Positions 1 through 7,426 of a stretch of DNA of 11,201 bases are shown in pieces; within the stretch, counting starts at the first letter, position 1, and every line of letters begins with the position of its first letter. The position numbers and the translations under genes are program-made. The notes under the pieces were generated by a model, which had not been told where the DNA came from, searched no databases, and saw only the letters and a program-made list of their open reading frames with translations. This DNA is from Caldilineaceae bacterium (GTDB taxonomy: Bacteria; Chloroflexota; Anaerolineae; Caldilineales; Caldilineaceae), in contig JAAUPU010000024.1 in NCBI GenBank assembly GCA_012032975.1, positions 1-11,201 on the forward strand, read 5' to 3'.

Positions 1-1
1 A

Positions 2-226
2 TTCGAGGATTTGGCGTGGTGGGTTCAGCATGACCGCAAGAAGGCACTACGTCTTCTCCGACTGATTCAAGAGACACAAACTGATCCCTTTGGCGGCATC
101 GGCAAACCCGAACCGCTCAAGCACGAGTTGGCAGGCTTCTGGTCAAAGCGCATTGATGACGATCATCGTCCTGTAGATCACGTTAGGCATCACCTGCAAT
201 GCGTACATCTGCCCAAACCATCATGA
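2..226 (+). CDS. yoeB: YoeB/Txe-family mRNA interferase toxin, 5' truncated, degraded C-terminus
   Basis: The reading frame is open from the left edge, so the first dozen or so residues and the start codon lie outside the window. The visible part (FEDLAWW..., then [20 protein letters not shown], then SKRIDDDHR) matches the core of YoeB toxins, ribosome-associated RNases that cut mRNA at the A site and are held inactive by a YefM-type antitoxin. The conserved Glu of KPEPLK and Arg of DDHR are present; in YoeB these are catalytic. The family's C-terminal Cys-Arg-Tyr-His-Tyr-like tail is not in this frame. A similar segment (ICPNHHE) appears in the +3 frame at about 207-227, so a one-base shift seems to lie between about 170 and 205. 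The antitoxin normally sits just upstream and is not in view. The family call is firm; whether the toxin is functional is not known. Confidence 0.75.
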   Translation, partial: FEDLAWWVQHDRKKALRLLRLIQETQTDPFGGIGKPEPLKHELAGFWSKRIDDDHRPVDHVRHHLQCVHLPKPS

Positions 227-245
227 AGAGAGGCCCCAAAGAAGA

Positions 246-627
246 ATGACTTCTACAGAAGCAGCAGACGTCCTTGAGTTTCTTGCCAAAGGAATCGACC
301 CGACGACTGGGGAAGTTGTTGCGGAAGATAATCTGCTGCATCACTCCATGGTCGTTCGCGCCCTGTTCATGGGGCGCCATGGCATTGCGCGGGAGTGGGT
401 CTAAGAAAGCACTAGCATCACGTCGTGTTGTTCCTGACGGCTTGGAGAATGCATGGCAGCCTTGGACGGAACAGGAGGAGCGTGACCTACTAACAGCATT
501 CGATTCGGGGGCTACGATCAAGGATCTAGCGAACACTCACAAGCGGAAGGTCGGGGGCATTCGTGCTCGCTTACTCAAACTTGGACGGCCAGTAGATGAA
601 CCTGGAACTGACGGAAGTGACGCCTAA
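246..627 (+). CDS. Small conserved protein of unknown function with C-terminal HTH-like segment (one-base insertion near 397-399)
   Basis: ATG at 246 opens a frame (MTSTEAADVLEFLAKGIDP, then TTGEVVAEDN) that reaches a stop at 402-404. Removing one G from GGG at 397-399 joins it smoothly to the +1 frame, which runs to TAA at 625-627 and gives about 126 residues. The N-terminal half carries a Leu-rich segment, Gly-Ile-Asp-Pro-x-Thr-Gly-Glu and a Val-Val-Arg-Ala-Leu-Phe helix. The C-terminal part begins with Trp-Thr-Glu-Gln-Glu-Glu and continues as a short helix-turn-helix-like stretch ending RARLLKLGRPVDEP, resembling SANT/Myb-like or sigma-like DNA-binding segments. I recall this two-part architecture from uncharacterised bacterial proteins but know no function. 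GGCCCC precedes the start without a clear Shine-Dalgarno sequence. The stop codon lies inside GCCTAAC, an attC-like core motif. Function should be treated as unknown. Confidence 0.6.
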
Positions 628-767
628 CAACTCGTTACGGACGAGACAATCCGTATCCTGGCATGTCGTTATCACTACTGATACCACGTCGCCGTTCTGC
701 GTCTGGCCGGCGATGCTATCCCACATTGGGCATGGACGTGACCGCGCTCTTCGATGCGCCATAACAA

Positions 768-802
768 CCTCGTGGTACCCGCCGCAGTACGATACCACGA
801 GG
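768..802. terminator. Inverted repeat between converging genes, possible bidirectional terminator
   Basis: Perfect 10-bp arms (CCTCGTGGTA at 768-777 and its complement at 793-802) flank a 15-base loop. The repeat lies between the end of the plus-strand small gene (627) and the end of the minus-strand dehydratase gene (816), where a terminator is expected. On the plus strand a pyrimidine-rich run (CTCTTTCCCTCTT) follows; on the minus strand there is no T-tract. Position supports a terminator role better than sequence does. The rest of 628-815 shows no convincing gene. Confidence 0.4.
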
Positions 803-815
803 AACTCTTTCCCTC

Positions 816-1973
816 TTAAATCCCTTTGACCGTTCCCCCACGCGCCGTGACCCGCGCCAGTGCCGGGTGCGCGGCGATCTCATCCTCGTTGATCTCCAGT
901 CCCAAGCCCGGCGCGTCGGGCAGCGTGACGTAGCCATCCTGCTGGCGCGGGAATCCATTGAAGACCGTGAAATAGTGGCCGGTGTAGAACTCGGCGTGGT
1001 ACTCCTGGATCTCGAAATTGAGGATCGAGGCGCAGAGGTGTAATTCCGCCTGCGCGCCGACCGGCGAGCAGACGTTGTGGGGCGCCATGGTGATGTGCTT
1101 GGCCTCGGCGATGGCCGCGATCTTCTTGAGTTCCGTGATGCCGCCAGCGTTGGCAATGTCCGGCTGGAGCACGTCGGCGGCGTGGGCTTCCACGATCTGG
1201 GCAAAGGGAAACTTGGTATAGAGCCGCTCGCCGGTGGCGATGGGGATATCCACCCGCTGGCGCACCTGGGCCAGTTCGGCGATGTTCTCCTCGGAGACCG
1301 GCTCCTCGTAGAAGAGCGGGCGGTAGGCCTCCAGCCGTTTGCCCAGTTGGATGGCGGTTGCGGTGTTGAACTTGGCGTGGGCCTCGACCAGGATGTCCAC
1401 GTGCGGACCCACCGCCGCGCGCACCGCGGCCACACGCGCCTCGGCCAGGCTGGCTTCGGCCAGCGAAATGCGGTAGTAGTTGTGCTGGCCAAAGGGGTCG
1501 AAACTTCATCGCGGTGTAGCCCATGTCAACCACCCGTTTGGCCTCTTCCGCGTTCTGCTCGGCGTGCCGGGATTGGTGTACCAGCCGTTGGCATAGACGC
1601 GGATCTGCTTGCGGAACGCGCCGCCCAGCAGTTGGTAGACCGGTTGCCCCAACAGCTTGCCCTTGATGTCCCACAGCGCGATGTCGATGCCGGAGAGCGC
1701 GGTCGTGGCCAGCCGTCCGCCGCGCGGGTGCGGGTCGTGATAGAGCGTGGCCCAATGTACTTCGGTCTCCAGCGGGTCTTTGCCGACCAGATATTTTTCG
1801 ACGAACTCGGTGATCAATCCCATCACCTGCGCATCGTTGGCCATGGGGCTGGCGTCGCCCAGGCCGTAGACATTGGGGTCATCGGTATTGAGCTTGACCA
1901 CCAGCCAGTTGCGGCTGGCGTTGTGATGCTTGGCAGAAAATTGGCGGAATTCAACACTCTGGATGGCGGGCAT
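816..1973 (-). CDS. Enolase-superfamily sugar-acid dehydratase (mandelate racemase/D-galactonate dehydratase-like), with two compensating indels
   Basis: A 385-residue enzyme predicted to remove water from an acid sugar by Mg2+-assisted enolate chemistry. From memory of E. coli D-galactonate dehydratase, every catalytic position aligns at a constant +14 offset: metal ligands E197, E223 (in YEEP) and E249 (in GER), catalytic H199 and H299 (in APHN), D272 (in QPD) paired with the second His, and E324. E197 replaces Asp at the first ligand, a known variation in the superfamily. The N-terminal capping domain is about residues 1-125, followed by the barrel. Two one-base errors cancel: a missing C near 1560 and an extra A at 1501-1503, so about 20 residues (NAEEAKRVVDMGYTAMKF) read in a second frame. 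GGAG lies 7 bases before the ATG. It lies 130 bp downstream of the cystathionine synthase gene on the same strand. Galactonate is only one possible substrate. Confidence 0.85.
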
Positions 1974-2103
1974 GGGTTGGCTCCGTTGGTGACAGGGTTG
2001 GCTGATAAAAGGAATAGTTGGCTCTGGAAATGGAAAGATTGGAGAGTAGAGAATCGAAATTGGTGGTGTACGCGAACCGATCGCCAGTCGCTAACCTCTG
2101 GTC

Positions 2104-3315
2104 TCAAACGGCGTCCAGCGCCTGGGACAGGTCAGCAATCAGATCGTCGGTATCTTCGACGCCGATGCAAAAACGCACCAGCTCGTCGCGGATGCCCATC
2201 GCAATGCGTTCGTCGGGCGGCACGTCGGCATAGCCCATCAGCGCGAGCGGGCTGATCATGCTTTCCACGCCGCCCAGACTGGGGCCGATGGTGGGGATCT
2301 GGAGCGCGTCGATGAAGCGGTAGGCTTCGGCGGCCTCGCCTTCGATCTCGAAGGAGACGACGCCGCCAAAGCCGCTCATCACGGCGGTCGCGATGGCGTG
2401 GTCGGGATGGGAGGCCAAGCCGGGATACCAGACGCGGCGCACTTTGGGATGGCTTTCCAGGAAGGCGGCGACCGCCATGCCGTTGGCGTTGTGCTGCTGA
2501 ACCCGCAACGCCAGCGTTTTCAGTCCGCGCAGCATCAGGTAGGCGGCATGTGGGTCCACGATGCAGCCCATCATGGTCTGGATCTGGCGCAGCGGCGTAG
2601 TCATGTCGAAGCTGCCGATGATGGCGCCGGCCATGAGGTCGTTGTGGCCGGAGAGATATTTGGTGACGCTGTGGATCACCAGGTCTACGCCGAGCGCCAG
2701 CGCCTGCATGTTCATCGGCGTGGCGAAGGTGGTGTCCACCACCGTCTTGATGGCGTGGCGGCGGGCAATCTCGACCAGCCGCGGAAAGTCGAGGCAGCGC
2801 ATAAACGGGTTCGTCGGCGACTCGGAGAAGATCAGCCGCGTGTTGGGGCGAACCGCCGCTTCGATAGCATCGTAATCGCCGCAGGGCGTGACCGTGCATT
2901 CGATGTTGAAACGTTTGAGGAAATTCTCGGCAAAGACCAGCGTGTGGTGATAGCAGTCGTCGGTCATGATCATGTGGTCGCCGGCAGAGAGCAGATGGAG
3001 CAACGTCATGGTCACGGCGGTCATGCCGCTGCTGACCAGGATCGCATCCTGCGCGCCCTCCAGCGCGGCCAGCTTGGCTTCGACCGCGCGCACCGTGGGA
3101 TTGCCGTAGCGGCCATATTCTTCGCGCTCTGGCTCGTCCCAAAACATGCGCTCTTCGGTGAAATTGACCAGCGCGTTGGTGTCGCGAAAGGTGTAGACTG
3201 ACGTCTGCACGATGGGCACCGTCAGACTGTCGTGGGCGCGAAAGCGTTTTTCACCCGCGTGGACAACCTGGGTTGTCAGCGATGTTTTGTCTTTGGCGCT
3301 GGTCGAGGCGGGCAT
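2104..3315 (-). CDS. metB: Cystathionine gamma-synthase, plant-type (PLP-dependent trans-sulfuration enzyme)
   Basis: A 403-residue fold-type I PLP enzyme of the Cys/Met metabolism family, predicted to join an activated homoserine with cysteine to make cystathionine on the way to methionine. Visible residues are K219 in [11 protein letters not shown] (Schiff-base Lys), D194 in VVDTTFATP (pyridine nitrogen), YGRYGNPT at 67-74 (phosphate contact from the neighbouring subunit), SSGMTA at 95-100, Y122 stacking on PLP, and R381 in RFCIGVED (substrate carboxylate). The block DDCYHHT in place of the usual bacterial YGGTYR, with ESPTNPF and RCLDF, recalls plant chloroplast cystathionine gamma-synthase. 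The start at 3315 is chosen because AAGGAG (3322-3327) sits 6 bases upstream; an open extension to 3441 has no such site. Methionine gamma-lyase and cystathionine gamma-lyase are related alternatives. A candidate promoter with an overlapping dyad lies upstream. Confidence 0.85.
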   Translation of the reverse strand: MPASTSAKDKTSLTTQVVHAGEKRFRAHDSLTVPIVQTSVYTFRDTNALVNFTEERMFWDEPEREEYGRYGNPTVRAVEAKLAALEGAQDAILVSSGMTAVTMTLLHLLSAGDHMIMTDDCYHHTLVFAENFLKRFNIECTVTPCGDYDAIEAAVRPNTRLIFSESPTNPFMRCLDFPRLVEIARRHAIKTVVDTTFATPMNMQALALGVDLVIHSVTKYLSGHNDLMAGAIIGSFDMTTPLRQIQTMMGCIVDPHAAYLMLRGLKTLALRVQQHNANGMAVAAFLESHPKVRRVWYPGLASHPDHAIATAVMSGFGGVVSFEIEGEAAEAYRFIDALQIPTIGPSLGGVESMISPLALMGYADVPPDERIAMGIRDELVRFCIGVEDTDDLIADLSQALDAV

Positions 3316-3361
3316 CGGGTGCTCCTTCAAGTCGGCATGGTGGACAGTCTCGGTGTGGATG

Positions 3362-3381
3362 GATATTCGGCCAAGAATATC
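3362..3381. promoter_or_regulatory. Perfect dyad GATATTC-N6-GAATATC, candidate repressor operator
   Basis: The two 7-bp arms are exact complements separated by GGCCAA. The dyad is centred about 56 bases upstream of the minus-strand cystathionine synthase start and covers the candidate -10 hexamer at 3374-3379. The size and spacing suit a dimeric helix-turn-helix repressor. The regulator is not in the window and I do not recognise the motif as that of a known methionine regulator. Confidence 0.45.
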
Positions 3382-3403
3382 ACCCGCGACAAGCGAATTG
3401 CAA
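3374..3403 (-). promoter_or_regulatory. Candidate sigma-70-like promoter for the cystathionine synthase gene
   Basis: On the minus strand TTGCAA (3398-3403) is followed after 18 bases by TATTCT (3374-3379). Each box matches four of six consensus positions. Transcription would start near 3367 and give a leader of about 50 bases. Support comes from the overlap with the dyad at 3362-3381 and the good Shine-Dalgarno sequence downstream. Confidence 0.35.
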
Positions 3404-3474
3404 AACCCGCGCTTTCCGCCCGATCGGTTTCGCCTCGCCACATCGATTTTGGTTCTGGCGAAGTTCTGAAATCA

Positions 3475-3503
3475 TTGCCAACAGGATGCAGCCATGCTAT
3501 ACT
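3475..3503 (+). promoter_or_regulatory. Candidate sigma-70-like promoter for the pyruvate:ferredoxin oxidoreductase genes
   Basis: TTGCCA (3475-3480), a 17-base spacer and TATACT (3498-3503) form a near-consensus promoter, each box matching five of six positions. A start near 3510 would leave a leader of about 150 bases before the ATG at 3662. The divergent space 3316-3661 holds this promoter, the minus-strand promoter with its dyad, and a possible 49-codon frame (3494-3643); I see no recognisable riboswitch in it. Confidence 0.5.
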
Positions 3504-3661
3504 TCTGGAATTCTTTTGAAGTGGATCTCGCGACCAAATGTCTAGCGCTTCGCCGCTCGGACGCTCTGCAGCAACCGGACGCCTTCGCCCGCAAATACGA
3601 CAAATTGAGTAGGTCCTGTGCATTATTGAGCATGGCGACTTAACCGTCCCAGGAGAAAGAT

Positions 3662-5689
3662 ATGACAAACACGAAGCATAACCAGGCAACATTGGTCAGC
3701 GCCAATGGTCACGGGGAAACCTTTCCCTATCCAGGCATCCCAACGACAGCGGACGGTTCGGATACGGTCGTCTGGGTGGATACCAGCATTACTCATGGCG
3801 CCTGCGCTTACCCCATTACTTCCTCGACCAGCATGGGCGGTGGATTTGGCGCTGCCGTTGCGAATGGCAAGAAGAACTTGTGGGGCGACACGCTTACCTT
3901 TTTGGAGCCGGAATCGGAGCATAGCTCGGCCACGGCCTGCGAAGGCTTTGCCCTTACCGGCGGCCGCGTCAGCAACTTCACCTCTGGCCAGGGGCTGATC
4001 CTCATGCACGAGGTGCTCTACACGATTTCGGGCAAACGGTTGCCGGTTGTGTTTCACATCGGCGCTCGCGCGCTGACCAGCCACAGCCTCAATGTCCATG
4101 CCGGCCATGACGATGTCATGTCGGTGCGCGAATCGGGCTGGGGCATCCTCTTTGGGCGAACCGCTCAGGAGTCGGGCGACCTGGCGTTGATCTCTCGCCG
4201 CGCGGCCGAAGACAGCAGCACGCCATTCATGAATGTGCAGGATGGCTTTCTGACCACCCACACCGTCGAGGATGTGTTGCTCTGCGAGCCGGAAATGATG
4301 GCCAAGTTCGTTGGCAAGCCCGAAGAGAAGTTGGTCAACATGTTCGACCCCTATAACCCTGTCATGACGGGTGTGGTCCAGAACCAGGACAGCTATATGA
4401 AGGGCAAGATCGCCCAGCGCAACTATTATGACAAAGTGCCGGCGGCGATCCAGAACGCGATGGATGAGTTCTACACATTGACCGGTCGGCGCTACAACAT
4501 GGTCGACACCTACGGCATGGAAGATGCCGACTATGCCATCGTCGGCATGGGCTGTATGCTGGAAACGGCCAAGGCAACGGTCGATTGGATCCACAAGAAT
4601 GAAGGCATCAAAGTCGGCGTTGTCCACGTGACCTGTTTCCGCCCCTTCCCCGGCGCGCAGATTGTCGAATTGCTCAAGAATCTGAAAGCCTTCACCGTCA
4701 TCGAGCGTATGGACGACCCGCTGGCCCAGAACAATCCGCTGACCGCCGACATCAAAGCCGCGTTCACCGACGCCTATATCGGCGCCGAGGGCTATCCCAG
4801 CATCGACCGCATTCCGACCATCCACAGCGGCTCGGCAGGTCTTGGGAGCCGCGATGTTCGCCCCGGTCACTTCGTTTCGATTGCGCGCAACATGAAGGAA
4901 GGCGGTCGCCGCTTCTTCGTGGTCGGCATCGACCACGAACTGGCCTTGCCCATGCCCACCGACCCCGATGTGCGCCCGCGCGGTGGTTTCTCCATGCGCG
5001 GCCATTCGGTCGGCGGCTATGGTTCGGTGACCACCAACAAGGTGATCGCCACCATTGCCGGCGATGTCTTTGGCAAGAAGGTGCAGGCCTACCCCAAATA
5101 TGGCTCGGAAAAGAAGGGTCTGCCGACCACCTACTATCTGACCGTGGCCGACGAGCAGATCTTGACCCATTGCGAATTGAACCAGGTCGAGTTTGTGCCG
5201 CTGAACGACATGAATGCCTTTGTCACCAGCGCGCCGTTGAAGGGCCTTCAGGAGGGCGGCACCGTCTTTGTGCAGACGCCCAAGACCACGCCCGAAGAAG
5301 TGTGGGCCAATATTCCACCCAAGGCCAAGCAGGTGATCCGCGAGAAGAAACTGCGCATCGTGGCAGCCGATGGCGCCAAGATCGCCCGCGAGGAAGCGCC
5401 GGTCGCCGACCTGGAAGTGCGTATGCAGGGCATTGTCTTGCTGGGCATCTTCTTGAAGGTGACTCCCTTTGCCGCCGACGCTGGCATCGAGGATTCCGAA
5501 GTGCTGGAACGTTCCGAAAAGGCGCTGCGCAAATATTTTGGCAAGCGCGGCGAGAAGGTCGTCCAGGCCAACCTGCGCTGTGTGCAGCGCGGCTACGACG
5601 AGGCCTTCGAGGTGCCGGCCGAGGTCATCGCCCAGGATCTCAATTCACCGATCTACAATCCCGGCGTCAAGATCGAATTGTTTGCATAG
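3662..5689 (+). CDS. Pyruvate:ferredoxin oxidoreductase, alpha/gamma (domains I-III) subunit
   Basis: A 675-residue protein equivalent to the N-terminal half of single-chain NifJ. The enzyme oxidatively decarboxylates a 2-oxo acid, most likely pyruvate, to acetyl-CoA, CO2 and reduced ferredoxin in the cytoplasm. Domain I (about 35-270) has the substrate/TPP motif YPIT at 50-53, E86 in ESEHSSA, the FTSGQGL loop and R136 in GARALTSH, which align with conserved residues of NifJ-type enzymes. Domain II follows at about 290-410 (VTCFRPFPGAQ). Domain III, the gamma domain, covers about 420-640 and includes GGFSMRGHSVGGYGS. The chain ends where NifJ would enter its linker and ferredoxin domain. AGGAG at 3651-3655 gives a well-placed ribosome site. 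The beta/ferredoxin subunit gene follows 66 bp downstream. The domain I sequence is divergent from classical NifJ, so another 2-oxo acid substrate is possible. Confidence 0.88.
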   Translation: MTNTKHNQATLVSANGHGETFPYPGIPTTADGSDTVVWVDTSITHGACAYPITSSTSMGGGFGAAVANGKKNLWGDTLTFLEPESEHSSATACEGFALTGGRVSNFTSGQGLILMHEVLYTISGKRLPVVFHIGARALTSHSLNVHAGHDDVMSVRESGWGILFGRTAQESGDLALISRRAAEDSSTPFMNVQDGFLTTHTVEDVLLCEPEMMAKFVGKPEEKLVNMFDPYNPVMTGVVQNQDSYMKGKIAQRNYYDKVPAAIQNAMDEFYTLTGRRYNMVDTYGMEDADYAIVGMGCMLETAKATVDWIHKNEGIKVGVVHVTCFRPFPGAQIVELLKNLKAFTVIERMDDPLAQNNPLTADIKAAFTDAYIGAEGYPSIDRIPTIHSGSAGLGSRDVRPGHFVSIARNMKEGGRRFFVVGIDHELALPMPTDPDVRPRGGFSMRGHSVGGYGSVTTNKVIATIAGDVFGKKVQAYPKYGSEKKGLPTTYYLTVADEQILTHCELNQVEFVPLNDMNAFVTSAPLKGLQEGGTVFVQTPKTTPEEVWANIPPKAKQVIREKKLRIVAADGAKIAREEAPVADLEVRMQGIVLLGIFLKVTPFAADAGIEDSEVLERSEKALRKYFGKRGEKVVQANLRCVQRGYDEAFEVPAEVIAQDLNSPIYNPGVKIELFA

Positions 5690-5697
5690 GACCCAGA

Positions 5698-5715
5698 GCG
5701 CAATCGGAATTGCGC
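5698..5715 (+). promoter_or_regulatory. Intercistronic hairpin GCGCAAT-CGGA-ATTGCGC
   Basis: A perfect 7-bp stem with a four-base loop starts 8 bases after the stop codon of the alpha/gamma subunit gene and ends 40 bases before the beta subunit start. No run of T follows directly (CCGTTTCGATTC), so complete termination is unlikely. A role in mRNA processing, 3'-end protection or partial attenuation between the two subunit genes is inference. Confidence 0.4.
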
Positions 5716-5755
5716 CCGTTTCGATTCATCGTTAGCGAAAGGAAAAAACACCGCA

Positions 5756-7381
5756 ATGGGTGTAACAACCAATGACATCGACATCACGAAACTGAGCAAG
5801 ACTGCCAACGGCAACGGCGGAGGTTATGACTCGTCGATCATCGATGTAGACGATTTCTTCGACCGCATCATCAGTGGCTACAACGAAGGCACCGGCGAAG
5901 AGGAGCTTGTTGCCGACCTGAATCTGGCTCGCTCGGTGATTCCCGCCGGCACCGGCGCCTATCGCGATTTCAGCTACATCGCGCCGGAAATTCCCGAATA
6001 TATCCAGGAGAACTGCACCGGCTGCATGACCTGTGTCACCCAGTGCCCGGACACAGCCATCCTGGGCAAGGCCATCTATGTGGACGAGTTGGAGCAGCAA
6101 TTGGCCGGCATCGAAGACGAGGCCGAACGCGCTTTCATGGCCGACCAGTTTGCGGTGACCACCAAGTTCTACACGGTGCCCGAACGCCAGAAGAAGAACC
6201 CCGGCAAGTTCGGCATCTTCATCGACCCCACCAAATGTAAGGGGTGCGCCGAGTGTGTCGAGGCCTGTGACGATCTGGGCTACAACGCGCTGAAGATGAT
6301 CCCGAAAGAGGACAAGACCGTTCCGATGTACCAGAAGAGCATCGAGTTCTTCCGCCAATTGCCGCCGACGCCCCAGGAGTTCATCAACGACCGGGTGGCT
6401 GTGGACATGATGCTGGCCGAACAGAGCATGCTCTATGTCGGCGGCGCGGGTTCCTGCGCCGGCTGTGGCGAGGCAACGGTCATCCGCATGTGGCTGGCCG
6501 CATTGGGCTACAAGTACGGCGCCGAAAACATTGGCATCGCGGCCAGCACCGGCTGCAACACCGTCTATGGCAGCACCTATCCCTACAACCCCTATATCAT
6601 TCCCTGGAGCAACAGCCTCTTCGAGAATGGCCCTGCTTTCGCAATGGGCATCCGCATGCGCTGGGACCAGCTCGGCTGGCAGGACAAGCAGCTCTGGGTG
6701 ATGGGCGGCGACGGCGCGATGTTGGACATCGGCTTCCAGTCCCTCAGCCGTATGATGGCCAGTGGCATGAACATCAAGGTGTTGATCCTGGATACCCAGG
6801 TCTACTCCAATACCGGCGGCCAGACCAGCACCGGATCCTTCACTGGCCAGGAAAGCAAGATGTACGCCTTCGGGTCGGCCCACCCCGGCAAAGAAGAGAC
6901 CCGCAAGGAGATCGGTCGCATCGCCATGATGCACCCGAACACCTATGTCGCGCAGACCGTGGCCGCCAGCCCCAACCATTTCTACAAGGCGATCCTGGAA
7001 GCCGCCGAGTTCGACGGCCCGGCGATTGTCAACACCTTCACCACCTGCCAGCCAGAGCACGGCGTGGCCGACAACATGGCCCGCGCCCAGTCCAAGCTGG
7101 CCGTCGACAGTCGAGCGTTTCCCATGTTTATCTATGACCCGCGCAAGGGCGAGACCATCAAGGAGCGCTTGAGTTTGCAGGGCAACCCGGCCGTCAATGA
7201 CGACTGGTACGAGATCAAGAAGACCGGCGAGGTGGTCGATTTTGTCACCTTTGCCCGTTCCGAAGGACGCTTTGCCAAGCAGTTCGACAAAGATGGTAAC
7301 CCGTCCGAAACGATCCTGCGCTCACAGGCGGATCGCCTGGCCAACTGGCATCTGTTGCAGGAGATGGCTGGCATTCGCTAA
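5756..7381 (+). CDS. Pyruvate:ferredoxin oxidoreductase, ferredoxin/beta (TPP-binding) subunit
   Basis: A 541-residue protein equivalent to the C-terminal half of NifJ. After an N-terminal segment of about 80 residues comes a two-cluster ferredoxin domain. Cluster one uses C87, C90, C93 and C97 (CTGCMTCVTQCP); cluster two uses C161, C164, C167 and C171 (CKGCAECVEAC), the last followed by Asp rather than the usual Pro. The TPP domain starts with CAGCGE at 234-239, which in NifJ-type enzymes contributes proximal cluster ligands, then GGDGAMLDIG at 317-326 and YSNTGGQTSTG at about 350-360, the Mg-TPP signature. Electrons from the TPP intermediate would pass through these clusters to ferredoxin or flavodoxin. 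AAAGGA lies 12 bases upstream of the ATG, a rather long spacing. It forms an operon with the alpha/gamma subunit gene. The fused-domain logic makes the assignment secure; the exact oxo acid is inferred. Confidence 0.88.
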   Translation: MGVTTNDIDITKLSKTANGNGGGYDSSIIDVDDFFDRIISGYNEGTGEEELVADLNLARSVIPAGTGAYRDFSYIAPEIPEYIQENCTGCMTCVTQCPDTAILGKAIYVDELEQQLAGIEDEAERAFMADQFAVTTKFYTVPERQKKNPGKFGIFIDPTKCKGCAECVEACDDLGYNALKMIPKEDKTVPMYQKSIEFFRQLPPTPQEFINDRVAVDMMLAEQSMLYVGGAGSCAGCGEATVIRMWLAALGYKYGAENIGIAASTGCNTVYGSTYPYNPYIIPWSNSLFENGPAFAMGIRMRWDQLGWQDKQLWVMGGDGAMLDIGFQSLSRMMASGMNIKVLILDTQVYSNTGGQTSTGSFTGQESKMYAFGSAHPGKEETRKEIGRIAMMHPNTYVAQTVAASPNHFYKAILEAAEFDGPAIVNTFTTCQPEHGVADNMARAQSKLAVDSRAFPMFIYDPRKGETIKERLSLQGNPAVNDDWYEIKKTGEVVDFVTFARSEGRFAKQFDKDGNPSETILRSQADRLANWHLLQEMAGIR

Positions 7382-7426
7382 CCCGGTCAAGTGGCCGACA
7401 ATTTACCTGCTGTTGCGGATATGTTG

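Noticed and set aside
596..829. Plus-strand frame of 77 codons in the spacer before the dehydratase gene
   Set aside because: No ribosome site, no recognisable similarity, and it contains the inverted repeat at 768-802.
1077..2255. Open plus-strand frame of 392 codons across the dehydratase gene
   Set aside because: It overlaps two recognised minus-strand genes, has no familiar motif and reads as a mirror of their codon bias.
2132..3142. Alternative minus-strand frame inside the cystathionine synthase gene
   Set aside because: Arg/His-rich shifted-frame product with no motif; the PLP enzyme frame is complete and conserved.
3316..3441. N-terminal extension of the cystathionine synthase to 3441
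   Set aside because: The extension has no family similarity and would be translated through the candidate promoter and dyad; AAGGAG at 3322-3327 points to 3315.
3316..3661. SAM or other riboswitch in the divergent region
   Set aside because: I looked for SAM-I-like conserved segments on the minus strand before the methionine gene and found none.
3623..5170. Open minus-strand frame of 515 codons opposite the alpha/gamma subunit gene
   Set aside because: It is antisense to a clearly recognised gene, has low-complexity His/Gly/Asp-rich composition typical of reversed high-GC codons, and shows no domain.
5732..7060. Open minus-strand frame of 442 codons opposite the beta/ferredoxin subunit gene
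   Set aside because: Same reasoning: a shadow of the conserved ferredoxin/TPP coding frame.
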